42,003 nucleotides of DNA from Omnitrophica bacterium GWA2_41_15 (GTDB lineage Bacteria > Omnitrophota > Gorgyraeia > Gygaellales > Profunditerraquicolaceae), in the NCBI GenBank assembly GCA_919902445.1, contig CAKKQZ010000019.1:1-42003 (forward strand), given 5' to 3'. Below the pieces are notes generated by a model, which was not told where the DNA came from, ran no database searches, and saw only the letters and a program-made list of their open reading frames with translations. Numbering within the stretch: position 1 is the stretch's first letter; each line of letters opens with the position of its first letter. Shown piece after piece: positions 1 to 7,864 of this stretch. The position numbers were made by a program, and so were the translations under genes.

Positions 1-43
1 TGATTTTCATTTCTTTTAAATGCTTGATCTCTAATTTTTCCAC
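1..43 (-). CDS. rho: Probable transcription termination factor Rho, first 14 codons (partial)
   Basis: A GTG codon at 43-41 sits six bases after an excellent Shine-Dalgarno (AAGGAGG, about 50-56) and opens a reading frame that runs off the window edge. The visible residues are VEKLEIKHLKEMKI, which resemble the start of the Rho N-terminal domain (a short helix of the type LKxLKxMxISEL). Rho often follows coaE in bacterial genomes, which fits the neighbour upstream. Only 14 residues are visible, so the gene call (a start codon with RBS) is firm while the name is a reasoned guess. The gene carries the repeated hairpin leader described at 51-205. Confidence 0.5.
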   Translation of the reverse strand, partial: MEKLEIKHLKEMKI

Positions 44-50
44 TTATTCC

Positions 51-205
51 CTCCTTAATAAATACTTGACTTACGAATACGACAGTATAAGTAAGTCAAT
101 GTGTGAATTATTGAGCACACAAAGTTTCTGTTAGCGAAATCCCGCGTAAGCGGGGCTCCCGCTTCTTGTTTTCCAAGGTAACAGCGGGAGAAGTTCAACC
201 GCATA
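51..205 (-). promoter_or_regulatory. Repeated hairpin leader, copy A (upstream of probable rho)
   Basis: On the minus strand this stretch reads into the rho start. The proximal hairpin has arms at 64-74 and 91-102 (ACTTGACTTAC and GTAAGTCAATGT on the + strand), with an inner ATAC/GTAT stem at 77-88. Further upstream are a perfect CCCGC-gtaa-GCGGG hairpin (141-154) and a second hairpin with arms at 158-163 and 183-188, followed by the shared tail GAGAAGTTCAACCGCA. The same architecture precedes nusA, the ompA-like gene, the leuA-like gene and the aminotransferase. Structure and placement are seen directly; regulatory function is inferred. Confidence 0.7.
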
Positions 206-222
206 ACTTATGCCTTCCTGCC

Positions 223-240
223 GCCTGCCTACCGGCAGGC
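223..240. repeat. Short perfect palindrome overlapping the coaE stop
   Basis: GCCTGCC (223-229), loop TACC, GGCAGGC (234-240). It overlaps the TAG stop codon of coaE (229-231), so the last codons of coaE are part of the palindrome. There is no T-run after it on the minus strand, so it is not a typical intrinsic terminator. Similar GC-rich palindromes are common intergenic repeats in uncultured bacterial genomes. Confidence 0.6.
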
Positions 241-903
241 ACTGATCCTTAAGCCCCGCGTTTTTAGGGAACATAAGGATTTCCAAATATCTTTTGCCTG
301 TTTTTTTGTTTGTCTTATTGTGCCGCTATTATCTATTACAAAATCCGCTAAACGCGCCTTTACGCGTAAAGAAATCTGGGAATTTATCCTCCTTAATATA
401 TTGGACTCAGTAAGGGAGGTTTTTACTTTTACTCTTTTAATCTGCGCGCTCCTTTTAATCTTTACCACTATTAATTTATCCGCTAAATTTATAAGCCCTG
501 ATTCAATCAATAACGGAACATCGAGGACAATTGCCCTTGATTTAGATTCTTTAATCCTGCCCCTTATCTCTTTGATGACTTCCGGGTGAATTATATTATT
601 TAATTTCTTTAACAATTCCTCATTGCCGAAAACAATCCCGCCTAATTTTACGCGGTCAATTTTTTTATCGCTTCTTAATATTTTAGTGCCAAAGGTTTTA
701 ATTGCCTTATTGTAACATTTACCTCCAGGCGCTATGCTCTCATGCGAGAGCCTATCAGCATCGATAACCTCGGCTCCGAAAGTTTTAAAAAGTTCGGCAA
801 CTGTGCTCTTTCCGCTCCCCAAACCTCCGGTTATCCCTAAAATAATCTTTTTACCCTGGCCCTGCGCGTATGGCTGAGGTTTATTTATTTTTTGCCTTGG
901 CAT
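229..903 (-). CDS. coaE: Dephospho-CoA kinase
   Basis: CoaE phosphorylates the 3'-hydroxyl of dephospho-CoA with ATP, the last cytosolic step of coenzyme A synthesis. The P-loop GGLGSGKST lies at about residues 26-34, followed by the family's DAD motif (VIDADRLSHE, about 46-55) and the VPLLIESGL segment in the lid/substrate region. At 224 residues it is slightly longer than the usual ~200: about 17 extra residues precede the first beta strand, and no internal Met closer to the P-loop is available, so either the extension is real or a non-ATG start is used. The start overlaps the end of glgA by 23 bases, so the two are probably co-translated. The stop lies inside a palindrome (223-240). Confidence 0.93.
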   Translation of the reverse strand: MPRQKINKPQPYAQGQGKKIILGITGGLGSGKSTVAELFKTFGAEVIDADRLSHESIAPGGKCYNKAIKTFGTKILRSDKKIDRVKLGGIVFGNEELLKKLNNIIHPEVIKEIRGRIKESKSRAIVLDVPLLIESGLINLADKLIVVKIKRSAQIKRVKVKTSLTESNILRRINSQISLRVKARLADFVIDNSGTIRQTKKQAKDIWKSLCSLKTRGLRISACR

Positions 904-2269
904 ACATTTGCAAGTACTTCTTTGCTGATTCCTCCCAAGAGAAATCCAGTTTCATCGCATTCACAACGAGTGAAGCCCATTTTTTCTTATTTTTAAATAC
1001 CGCTTCCGCCTCTTTTATGGTTTTAATCAAAGCGGCGGCGCTGTAATTATCAAATATAAACCCGTTATCCTTGTTTACGGTATCAGCGAGGCCGCCGGTT
1101 TTAAAAACCAAAGGGATTGTGCCATATCTAAAGCTTATTAACTGGCCTAATCCGCAAGGCTCATACTTTGAAGGCATAAGGAATATATCTGAACCGGCAT
1201 AAATTTTGTGCGCAAGCTGGTCATCGAATTTTAGATGCAAGGAAATCACCTTTGGATATTTTTTTGCCATATCCTCCATAATCTGATGGTATTTTTGGTC
1301 TCCAGTACCTAAAATCACAAGTTGCAGATCCATTCTACAGATTTTATCTATCCTCTCAGCCAGAATATCAAAACCTTTTTGTTCTGCAAGGCGTGAAACT
1401 ATCCCGAAAATTGGAGTATCTTTTTTTAATGGGAGCTTGCAGAATGCCTGCAGGTCTTCTTTATCCCTGGCCTTGAGCTCGTGGTTCGCTGCTGAAAAGT
1501 TCTTGGCGATATACTTATCCGTTTCGGGATTCCAGATTACATAATCAAGCCCGTTTATAATTCCGGAAATAGAATTCTTTCTTTTATTAAGCACCCCCTC
1601 CAGGCCAAACCCGAATTCTTTTGTCTGTATCTGCCTGCTGTAAGTCTGGCTTACCGTATTAATAATATCGGAAAAAATAATCCCCCCCTTTAGAATATTC
1701 ACTTTATCATAAAATTCCAATCCTTCGATGTTAAACAGGCCCCAGTCAAGCCCAAGCTTCGGGAACTCAAGTTTAGAAAAAAGCCCTTGATAGCCTATAT
1801 TATGTATAGTCAAAACTGTCTTTATATTATTATAAAAAAGGTCCTTTGAAAAGTGAGCCTTTAGATATACGGGTATCAGTGATGCCTGCCAGTCATGCAC
1901 ATGGATGATATCTGGCTTAAAATTTATCTCCTTTAATAATTCAATGGCCCTTCTGGAATAATATGAAAACCTCTCCAGATTATCCTTATAATCCCCTCCT
2001 TTTTCTGTGTATAATGCATCGCGGTTAAAATAGTTAGCATTCTCTAAAAAAAAGACCCTTATATTCTTGCCCGTAATTGAAAAAGAAACGTTATCCGATA
2101 ATCTTTTAATATTGAATTTTGAGTCCTCTATTGCTTTGTATCTTGGCATTATAATTATTACTTCCTGGCCCTCGTCAGCAAGCGCAATCGGCAAGGCACC
2201 GGCAACATCAGCCAAACCGCCCGTCTTTGCAAAAGGCACAACCTCAGATGCGCACATCGCTATTTTCAT
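881..2269 (-). CDS. glgA: Glycogen (starch) synthase
   Basis: GlgA is a GT5 family glycosyltransferase that transfers glucose from ADP-glucose to the end of an alpha-1,4-glucan. The N-terminal KTGGLADV motif (ADP-glucose binding, about residues 15-22), the EPCGLGQL motif and the second KTGGLADTV motif near the C-terminus are all present. I place the start at 2269 (MKIAMCASE) rather than the upstream ATG at 2305 because a strong GAGGAGG ribosome binding site lies just before 2269 and family members start with this strand; this gives 462 residues, the normal size. It lies between polA and coaE without obvious functional linkage; the GH57 branching enzyme of the same pathway is at 30999-32579. 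Confidence 0.95.
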   Translation of the reverse strand: MKIAMCASEVVPFAKTGGLADVAGALPIALADEGQEVIIIMPRYKAIEDSKFNIKRLSDNVSFSITGKNIRVFFLENANYFNRDALYTEKGGDYKDNLERFSYYSRRAIELLKEINFKPDIIHVHDWQASLIPVYLKAHFSKDLFYNNIKTVLTIHNIGYQGLFSKLEFPKLGLDWGLFNIEGLEFYDKVNILKGGIIFSDIINTVSQTYSRQIQTKEFGFGLEGVLNKRKNSISGIINGLDYVIWNPETDKYIAKNFSAANHELKARDKEDLQAFCKLPLKKDTPIFGIVSRLAEQKGFDILAERIDKICRMDLQLVILGTGDQKYHQIMEDMAKKYPKVISLHLKFDDQLAHKIYAGSDIFLMPSKYEPCGLGQLISFRYGTIPLVFKTGGLADTVNKDNGFIFDNYSAAALIKTIKEAEAVFKNKKKWASLVVNAMKLDFSWEESAKKYLQMYAKAKNK

Positions 2270-2315
2270 CCCGCTATACCCTCCTCTTACCCTATCAAGC
2301 CGCAAAGCGCCACCG

Positions 2316-4856
2316 TCAGACAGGCTCCATTTCCAGCCAGTTTTTCCCCTTCTTTATGTCGACCCTTATAGGCACATCTAGTTTTAGCACATTCTCCATT
2401 CTCTCCCTGGCCAATTCCGCCAGCTCTCCAGATTCCTGGTGCGGCACGTCAAAAACCAGTTCATCGTGTATCTGCATAATCAATTGGCTTTTAAGATTTT
2501 TCCGGCTCAACTCTTCGTTTATCTTTATCATTGCCAATTTTATCAAGTCAGCGGCTGAACCCTGTATAGGGGTATTTACTGCCTGGCGCTGGGCAAAGGA
2601 GCGTATCCCCATATTTTTATTGTTAATCTCAGGCAAATACCTGCGCCTGCCGAGAATGGTAGAGACAAAGCCGCACTTTTGCGCTTTTTTTATCTGGGTT
2701 TCGATATAATCTTTTACCTGAGGATAGGTAGTAAAGTAAGCGTCGATAAAATTCTGCGCCTCCTCCACGGAAATATTTAAATCGCGGCTTAAGCCATAAG
2801 AGGTAAGGCCGTATATTATACCGAAATTCACTCTTTTTGCAACATCGCGCATGGAATCCGTAATATCTTGCTCTTTTTCGCCGTAAATCAAAGCTGCGGT
2901 TTCCTTATGCACGTCCTTCTCCTGTTTAAAGCTTAGGGTAAGATTTTTATCTTTTGATAAATGCGCCAGTATCCTTAATTCTACCTGCGAATAGTCGCAG
3001 GAGAAAAGATAATTTTTCTCGCTCGAGGAAATTATCGCTTTTCTGATATTCCTGCCTATATCTGTTTTTACAGGGATATTCTGCAGGTTAGGATTGCTGG
3101 AACTAAGCCTTCCCGTCTCTGTGCCCGCCTGATTAAAGGAAGCATGAATCCTTCCGGTTTTCTTGTTGATTAATTCCGGAAGGGCATCTATATAGGTAGT
3201 TTTAAGTTTCGTCAATTGGCGGTATTCCAAAAGAAGGGCCGGTAATTTGTGTTTACCGGCTAATTTTCTTAGGACCTCTTCGTCAGTAGATAAACCTGTT
3301 TTGGTTTTTTTAACCACCGGTAATTTTAATTTTTCAAAAAGTATTGCACTTAGCTGTTTCGGGGAATTTATGTTAAACTGCGTTCCGCTCATTTCATAAA
3401 TCCCATCTATTAATTTAATCAGCCGCTTTTCTATATCCCGCGAAAGCCCTTTTAATAAAAGTGTGTCTATTTTTATTCCTGATATCTCCATCTTGGCCAA
3501 TACCTCAACCAGGGGCATCTCAAGTTCGGCAAAAAGCTTAAAGAGTTCTTTTTCATGAAGCTCTTTTTCTAACCTTGGCTGCAATCTATGTAGCAACTCA
3601 AGGCCTGCCTGGCCGTCAGCCGCCATCCCCCCGATAGGCTCATTCAGGTAATCCAGCGCCAGATCGCTTAAATCATACCCTGGGCCTTTTGAAGGGTTAA
3701 GCAGATAGGCGGCGATCATGGTATCAAAATACACGCCCTTTAAGGTAATGCCCTCATTTGCAAGCGATACTCTTATATTTTTAAGATGGTGGCTTATTTT
3801 CTTTATCCGTTCATCTTCCAGTATGCTTTTTAAGTTTTCGCCGGGACTTTCCACGCGAAAAAACTTATCCTTTGCCAAAAATACCAGGGCATCGAGACTG
3901 TCGCCTAGAAGAATCAGTTCATCCGTTGCTTCGAAAACCTTTTTTAATTGCCTATCCTGATATTTTTCTAACCTTACAACATCCCCCTTACTATCTTCAA
4001 CCGGCAACTCCTTCAAAAACTTCTTAAATTCCAGGCGCTTAAATAATTTGTATAATTCCTTAAAATCAGGCTTTCCTATTCTTATTTTTTCAAGGTTAAA
4101 ATCTATATCTACCTCCTTATCCAAATCAGTCAATTCTTTGTTGAGCTTCAATTGCACGATGTTATCCTCAATACTTTTTCTTATTTTTTCCTGATTTATT
4201 TTATCTACATTTTTTAATAAATCCTCCAGGGACCCGAAACTGCTGATTAATTCTGTTGCGGTCTTCTCTCCGATGCCGGGGATACCCGGAATGTTATCCG
4301 CCTGATCCCCCATTAACGCTATGATATCGGTGACTTTTTGCGCTGGAACTCCGTAACGCTCCAGGACTTTTTTACTTGTATAGGTTACGCCTTCATCCTT
4401 ATAGGGGCTGAACACAACGGTAAACTCATCCACTAACTGCAATATGTCTTTATCCGAACTTATAATTGTTATGGAAAGGCCTTTGGATTTTGCCTTAGAA
4501 GCCAACGTAGCGATAATATCATCCGCCTCAAAACCCTGCTTCTGGAAAATCGGGATACCGTATGCGGCAACGATCTCTTTTATAATGGGTACCTGGCTTG
4601 AGAGGCCCTCCGGCATCGGAGGCCTATTTATTTTATACTCGGCAAACTTTTTTGCCCTGAAAGTTTCCCTTGAAACATCAAAACAAACAGCCAGATAATC
4701 CGGCTTTTCGGCTTTTAGGATTTTATTCAGAATATTCAAAAAGCCGTAAATCGCATTTGTGGGCTGGCCGAATGATGTGGAAAGCCCTTTGAGCGCATAA
4801 AAGGCGCGGTAACAAAAAGCAGTGGCATCGATCAGGTACAATCTCTTATTACCCAT
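2316..4856 (-). CDS. polA: DNA polymerase I, with degenerate 3'-5' exonuclease domain
   Basis: The N-terminal third is a FEN-like 5'-3' exonuclease (MGNKRLYLIDATAFCYRAFY start; GDQADNIPGIPGIGEKTA helix-hairpin-helix). The C-terminal half is the family A polymerase, with motif A CDYSQVELR (catalytic Asp at about 621), motif B RDVAKRVNFGIIYG and motif C IHDELVFDVP (HDE at 797-799). The middle domain keeps the fold (SHHLKNIRVSLANEGITL..FDTMIAAYLLNP) but the metal-binding acids are gone: DxE of Exo I is not found, NLKYDR of Exo II reads NLKNIR, and the YxxxD of Exo III is absent. It should therefore lack proofreading, as do Taq and Bacillus Pol I. Length 846 is typical of such forms. It acts in Okazaki fragment processing and repair. 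Confidence 0.96.
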   Translation of the reverse strand: MGNKRLYLIDATAFCYRAFYALKGLSTSFGQPTNAIYGFLNILNKILKAEKPDYLAVCFDVSRETFRAKKFAEYKINRPPMPEGLSSQVPIIKEIVAAYGIPIFQKQGFEADDIIATLASKAKSKGLSITIISSDKDILQLVDEFTVVFSPYKDEGVTYTSKKVLERYGVPAQKVTDIIALMGDQADNIPGIPGIGEKTATELISSFGSLEDLLKNVDKINQEKIRKSIEDNIVQLKLNKELTDLDKEVDIDFNLEKIRIGKPDFKELYKLFKRLEFKKFLKELPVEDSKGDVVRLEKYQDRQLKKVFEATDELILLGDSLDALVFLAKDKFFRVESPGENLKSILEDERIKKISHHLKNIRVSLANEGITLKGVYFDTMIAAYLLNPSKGPGYDLSDLALDYLNEPIGGMAADGQAGLELLHRLQPRLEKELHEKELFKLFAELEMPLVEVLAKMEISGIKIDTLLLKGLSRDIEKRLIKLIDGIYEMSGTQFNINSPKQLSAILFEKLKLPVVKKTKTGLSTDEEVLRKLAGKHKLPALLLEYRQLTKLKTTYIDALPELINKKTGRIHASFNQAGTETGRLSSSNPNLQNIPVKTDIGRNIRKAIISSSEKNYLFSCDYSQVELRILAHLSKDKNLTLSFKQEKDVHKETAALIYGEKEQDITDSMRDVAKRVNFGIIYGLTSYGLSRDLNISVEEAQNFIDAYFTTYPQVKDYIETQIKKAQKCGFVSTILGRRRYLPEINNKNMGIRSFAQRQAVNTPIQGSAADLIKLAMIKINEELSRKNLKSQLIMQIHDELVFDVPHQESGELAELARERMENVLKLDVPIRVDIKKGKNWLEMEPV

Positions 4857-4908
4857 TATTAATGCATGGAGTTCAATTTATGGAGAGGGAATTAAAATAA
4901 GCGGTTTT

Positions 4909-5952
4909 CTATCTTGTCAGAGCCCTAACTTGAGCCTTATCAATAAAATTCTGTATTTCTGGGTTATCGGGATCTAACTGCTGGGCATCCAATGCTTCTT
5001 TTATTGCCGTAGGGTAATCCTGTTTGTCGTAAGATTTTTTGGACTTACTAAAATGCTCGCGGGCAAGAGCCTTATCGTCATTTTTAAGTAGGGCTTTCTT
5101 ATTTGCCACCTCTTTTAAAAACTCAACAACCTCCTGCTCGCGGCTATCCCTAAGAGGGGTCCTCGATGAAACAAACTGTATGTCTTCAAGGCGTTTTTTT
5201 GCCTTTTCTGTCCATGGATCTTCTGGAGAACCTAACGCAGCCCTTTTACCCCAGTAAATGGCGGCTTTGTTAAAATCACGTTTATTTTCATAGAATAGCG
5301 CCAAGTTTGTACAGGCGCTTAAATAGGACGGGTCTATTTTTATTGCACTAAGATAGCTCTCTTCTGCCCGATCAGTTTCCCCTTTTGTCTCGTAAATTAC
5401 ACCCAAATCATTATAGGCAACCGCGAATAAAGAATCTAATTCTATCGCCTTCTGATAAAACCCAAGTGCGGCATCGATATTCCCTATCTGCTGATACTTC
5501 AACCCCTGATCACGGTATGCCCTTGCCTCTAATTGCAGCTGCGTTAAACTTTCTAACTCCTTTTGCTCTTTTTTGGCATCTTGTTTTGACTCCTTTGCGG
5601 CCTTTTTTGTCTCAGGAGACTGGCTGGATTCGATAATGCCTTTGTTTCCTTTAGGAATCAAACTTGATTCCTGCGCAAAGACAAAAACAGGAGCTGCTAT
5701 AACTATGGAAAACAACACTACGGGCATAGCCGTGGTACCTATATGTATCCTCCTGCGCCCTTTAATATAGCTTGTTATAGCTCTGACGGGCTTCGGAGGA
5801 TTATCCGCTTGAGTGCTTACGGCATGCCCATTTAGTGACATCCAGCGAAGAAGTTTCTTTTCCGTATTCATCCTAAGTGCATGCAGTGGAATTCTACTAA
5901 GGCGGATAAACACAAAGGATATATTTTTTATTTTTTTAAGGTAGGATTGCAT
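4909..5952 (-). CDS. TPR-repeat protein with N-terminal membrane anchor or signal peptide
   Basis: A strongly hydrophobic segment at residues 77-93 (PVVLFSIVIAAPVFVFA) is followed by AQES, which could be a signal peptidase site or a membrane anchor. After a charged Lys/Glu linker (about 110-140) come three consecutive TPR units (about 143-255) and one more near the C-terminus (about 296-335), suggesting a periplasmic or membrane-attached scaffold. Function is unknown. The start is uncertain: the longest frame begins at 5952, only about 8 bases after the predicted transcription start; other Met codons are at 5871, 5841 and 5727. The stretch coding residues 37-83 is built from a dispersed repeat (see 5705-5844), so part of the N-terminus, including the beginning of the hydrophobic segment, is repeat-derived. 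Confidence 0.75.
   Translation of the reverse strand: MQSYLKKIKNISFVFIRLSRIPLHALRMNTEKKLLRWMSLNGHAVSTQADNPPKPVRAITSYIKGRRRIHIGTTAMPVVLFSIVIAAPVFVFAQESSLIPKGNKGIIESSQSPETKKAAKESKQDAKKEQKELESLTQLQLEARAYRDQGLKYQQIGNIDAALGFYQKAIELDSLFAVAYNDLGVIYETKGETDRAEESYLSAIKIDPSYLSACTNLALFYENKRDFNKAAIYWGKRAALGSPEDPWTEKAKKRLEDIQFVSSRTPLRDSREQEVVEFLKEVANKKALLKNDDKALAREHFSKSKKSYDKQDYPTAIKEALDAQQLDPDNPEIQNFIDKAQVRALTR
5705..5844. repeat. Dispersed repeat, copy 1, split and partly inverted, inside the TPR gene
   Basis: Bases 5705-5744 match 19690-19729 at 39 of 40 positions. A second block of 14 bases (5831-5844, TTTAGTGACATCCA) matches 19729-19742 exactly, but here it is separated from the first block by 86 bases. 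Within that gap, 5777-5792 matches the reverse complement of 19747-19762 at 15 of 16 positions. So this copy looks like the same element broken by an insertion or rearrangement and then captured as coding sequence of the TPR protein. Confidence 0.8.
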
Positions 5953-5966
5953 TGGACTTTTGCTAT

Positions 5967-5994
5967 ATTATACACTTTTAAGGGGTTGCGTCAA
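5967..5994 (-). promoter_or_regulatory. Sigma-70-type promoter for the TPR gene
   Basis: On the minus strand: -35 TTGACG (5994-5989), a 16-base spacer, and a perfect -10 TATAAT (5972-5967). Transcription would start near 5960. It overlaps the last codons of the upstream flavoprotein gene. It would start a new transcript for the TPR gene and possibly polA, glgA and coaE. Confidence 0.7.
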
Positions 5995-6873
5995 GAAAAA
6001 TATTAAATTAGTTGCTGCCGAAATCCCATCGTTTTCTGCTTCTTCCCATGATTTTTCTTTTACCGCTAGGCTTTTATCTATGCACACACTTCCGCAGGCA
6101 AAGATATTTTCTACACTTGTCCGCCCAGCGCTATCAACTACAATGTATCCCTCATGCACTTTAATATTCGTATCTTTTAAAAATTCCGTGCAAGGAGCAT
6201 AGTTTCCGGCAAATAAGATCAAAGGTGTCCCGATTGCCTTACCGTTGTTTAGTTTTAGCGCTTTTAACTGCGCTCCTTCTCCGATTATTTCTGATACATG
6301 AAAACTGTCTATCCACTCTATATTTTCAGTCAGTATGAATGATTCCGGCTTTGGCGCACTGACGACTTTCACGAATTTATCCTTTTTTGCAAAAACTTCA
6401 GCCAACCGTAGAGATAAAACCGGCTCAGCTACAATGCAAACCGTATCGGTAATCAATAAGCGATCTTTGATTTTATTTATATCCTCCAAGGAATAAACGC
6501 CAAACACGCCATCCTTGGTATTTCCAGGAATATCGGGGATACTTATTTTCTGCCCGGTTGCAATTACGAGGTAATCATAATTTATTTTATTGTTATCTTT
6601 TAAAAAAACCAGTTTCTTTCTAATGTTAATTCCTACAGCTTTTGAATCTTTTAGGAACCTGATTTTATTCATTTCATAAAAATCTTCTTTGCATAAAAAA
6701 AGCCCTTCCTCGTTTACGTTTCCGGCTAAATAGCCTATTAAAAGATTTGCTTTATATGCGGGAAAACTCTCCTGAGAAATAACCGTTAATTCTATATCTG
6801 GCTTAATTTTTAGAAGGGAATTACAGCAAGAGAAACCGGCAGCGGAGTTTCCTATAATTACTATCTTTATCAT
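5968..6873 (-). CDS. FAD-dependent oxidoreductase-like flavoprotein, degenerate NAD(P) motif
   Basis: The fold is that of pyridine-nucleotide-disulphide/rubredoxin-reductase-type flavoproteins: an N-terminal FAD Rossmann motif IVIIGNSAAG, the ATG motif (YLVIATGQK) and a C-terminal VENIFACGS segment. Two features are unusual. The second Rossmann fold, which binds NAD(P)H, should have GxGxxG but reads CIVAEPVLSLRLAE. The C-terminal GD motif, whose Asp normally contacts FAD, reads GS. I place the start at 6873 (MIKIVIIGN), with TAAGG directly before it and only two bases after the metF stop, giving 301 residues. Coupling to metF suggests it is an electron-transfer partner or accessory of methylene-THF reductase; that role is inference. 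Confidence 0.8.
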   Translation of the reverse strand: MIKIVIIGNSAAGFSCCNSLLKIKPDIELTVISQESFPAYKANLLIGYLAGNVNEEGLFLCKEDFYEMNKIRFLKDSKAVGINIRKKLVFLKDNNKINYDYLVIATGQKISIPDIPGNTKDGVFGVYSLEDINKIKDRLLITDTVCIVAEPVLSLRLAEVFAKKDKFVKVVSAPKPESFILTENIEWIDSFHVSEIIGEGAQLKALKLNNGKAIGTPLILFAGNYAPCTEFLKDTNIKVHEGYIVVDSAGRTSVENIFACGSVCIDKSLAVKEKSWEEAENDGISAATNLIFFLTQPLKSV

Positions 6874-6875
6874 CC

Positions 6876-7745
6876 TTATAAGCCCGATGCATCCAGCACC
6901 CTGGGCACACTCTTTACCCAGCCGATAGGCATGATATGGATACCATTGCACATGGGCTTTAATTCTTTTATTAACCGCGCAGCTATTTCTACGGAAGTAG
7001 CAACTTTGTCTTTGGTTTCTTCCATTTCTTTTATCAGGTTATCCGGCACAAATACGCCTGCGACATTCTTATTCATATACCTTGCCATGCCGGCTGATTT
7101 TAATAAAACTATGCCGGCAAGAATCGTAGTCTTAAGATGTTTTATTTTGCTTAAAAAATTCTCGAACGTCTTTAAATCATAAACGGCTTGTGTTTGAAAA
7201 AATTCCGCTCCTGCCTCTATTTTCTTCTCCATCTTCATAATCTGCGGCTCTATTGGGTCTGCGCCGGGATTTACAACAGCGCCAAGGCAAAATTTAGGCA
7301 ACGCGCCTTCGAGTTTATTTCCCTTCATATCAATGCCACTCTCCAGTTTCCGCGCAACCGCTAAAAGCTGAACAGAATCCAAATCAAATACTGGCTTTGC
7401 TTCGGGATGGTCGCCTAAAGATGGGTGGTCTCCGGTCAAAACTAAAACATTTTCAATTCCATAGGCTGCTGCTGAAAGAAAATCCGACTGTAATGCCAGG
7501 CGGTTCCTGTCACGGCAGGTCACCTGTAAAACCGGTTCAAATCCATTTTGCTTCAGGAGTATGGAAACTGCTAAAGACCCAAGGCGCATCACCGAACTCT
7601 GTAAATCAGTGACATTTATAGCATCCACGCGGCTTCCTATAAGCCCGGCGTCTTCCAGGATCTTTTTTGTCTCAATTCCTTTCGGCGGCCCGATTTCCGA
7701 AGTCAGTAAAAATTTCCCTGCCTGAATTTTTTCTTTAAAGGTCAT
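6876..7745 (-). CDS. metF: 5,10-methylenetetrahydrofolate reductase
   Basis: MetF reduces methylene-THF to methyl-THF with an FAD cofactor in a TIM barrel. Family hallmarks are the N-terminal FLLTSEIGPPKG strand (catalytic Glu), LVLTGDHPSLGDHPEA (the TGD motif that contacts FAD), the KFCLGAVVNPGADP strand and the FFQTQAVYD segment. At 289 residues it is the short bacterial/acetogen type without the regulatory domain. The AAGGAG ribosome binding site is at good distance from the ATG at 7745. It completes the C1 set fhs-fchA-folD upstream, from which it is separated by a repeat-rich kilobase, and is followed within two bases by a flavoprotein. No MetV-like gene (the zinc protein partner in acetogens) is seen. 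Confidence 0.93.
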   Translation of the reverse strand: MTFKEKIQAGKFLLTSEIGPPKGIETKKILEDAGLIGSRVDAINVTDLQSSVMRLGSLAVSILLKQNGFEPVLQVTCRDRNRLALQSDFLSAAAYGIENVLVLTGDHPSLGDHPEAKPVFDLDSVQLLAVARKLESGIDMKGNKLEGALPKFCLGAVVNPGADPIEPQIMKMEKKIEAGAEFFQTQAVYDLKTFENFLSKIKHLKTTILAGIVLLKSAGMARYMNKNVAGVFVPDNLIKEMEETKDKVATSVEIAARLIKELKPMCNGIHIMPIGWVKSVPRVLDASGL

Positions 7746-7810
7746 GCAATCTCCTTATGCTCAAAACCAGCCAAGTCAGCCGTTAACTTATAATCCTTAA
7801 CTTTAACCAT
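7742..7810 (-). other. Small ORF of 22 codons coupled to metF (doubtful gene)
   Basis: ATG at 7810 opens a frame for MVKVKDYKLTADLAGFEHKE-IA that stops at TGA 7744-7742, overlapping the metF ATG as ATGA. The overlap is the style used for coupled genes in this window, but no Shine-Dalgarno precedes the small ORF. It could be a leader peptide, the remnant of a gene truncated when the upstream repeats inserted, or chance. Confidence 0.25.
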
Positions 7811-7864
7811 TTCTTGCTCAAGAATAGATCTGACCCTGTTTTCCCTTTATTTGTTTAAAAGAAG

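Noticed and set aside
223-240. GCCTGCC palindrome as a terminator of coaE
   Set aside because: No T-run follows it on the minus strand, and it overlaps the coding region.
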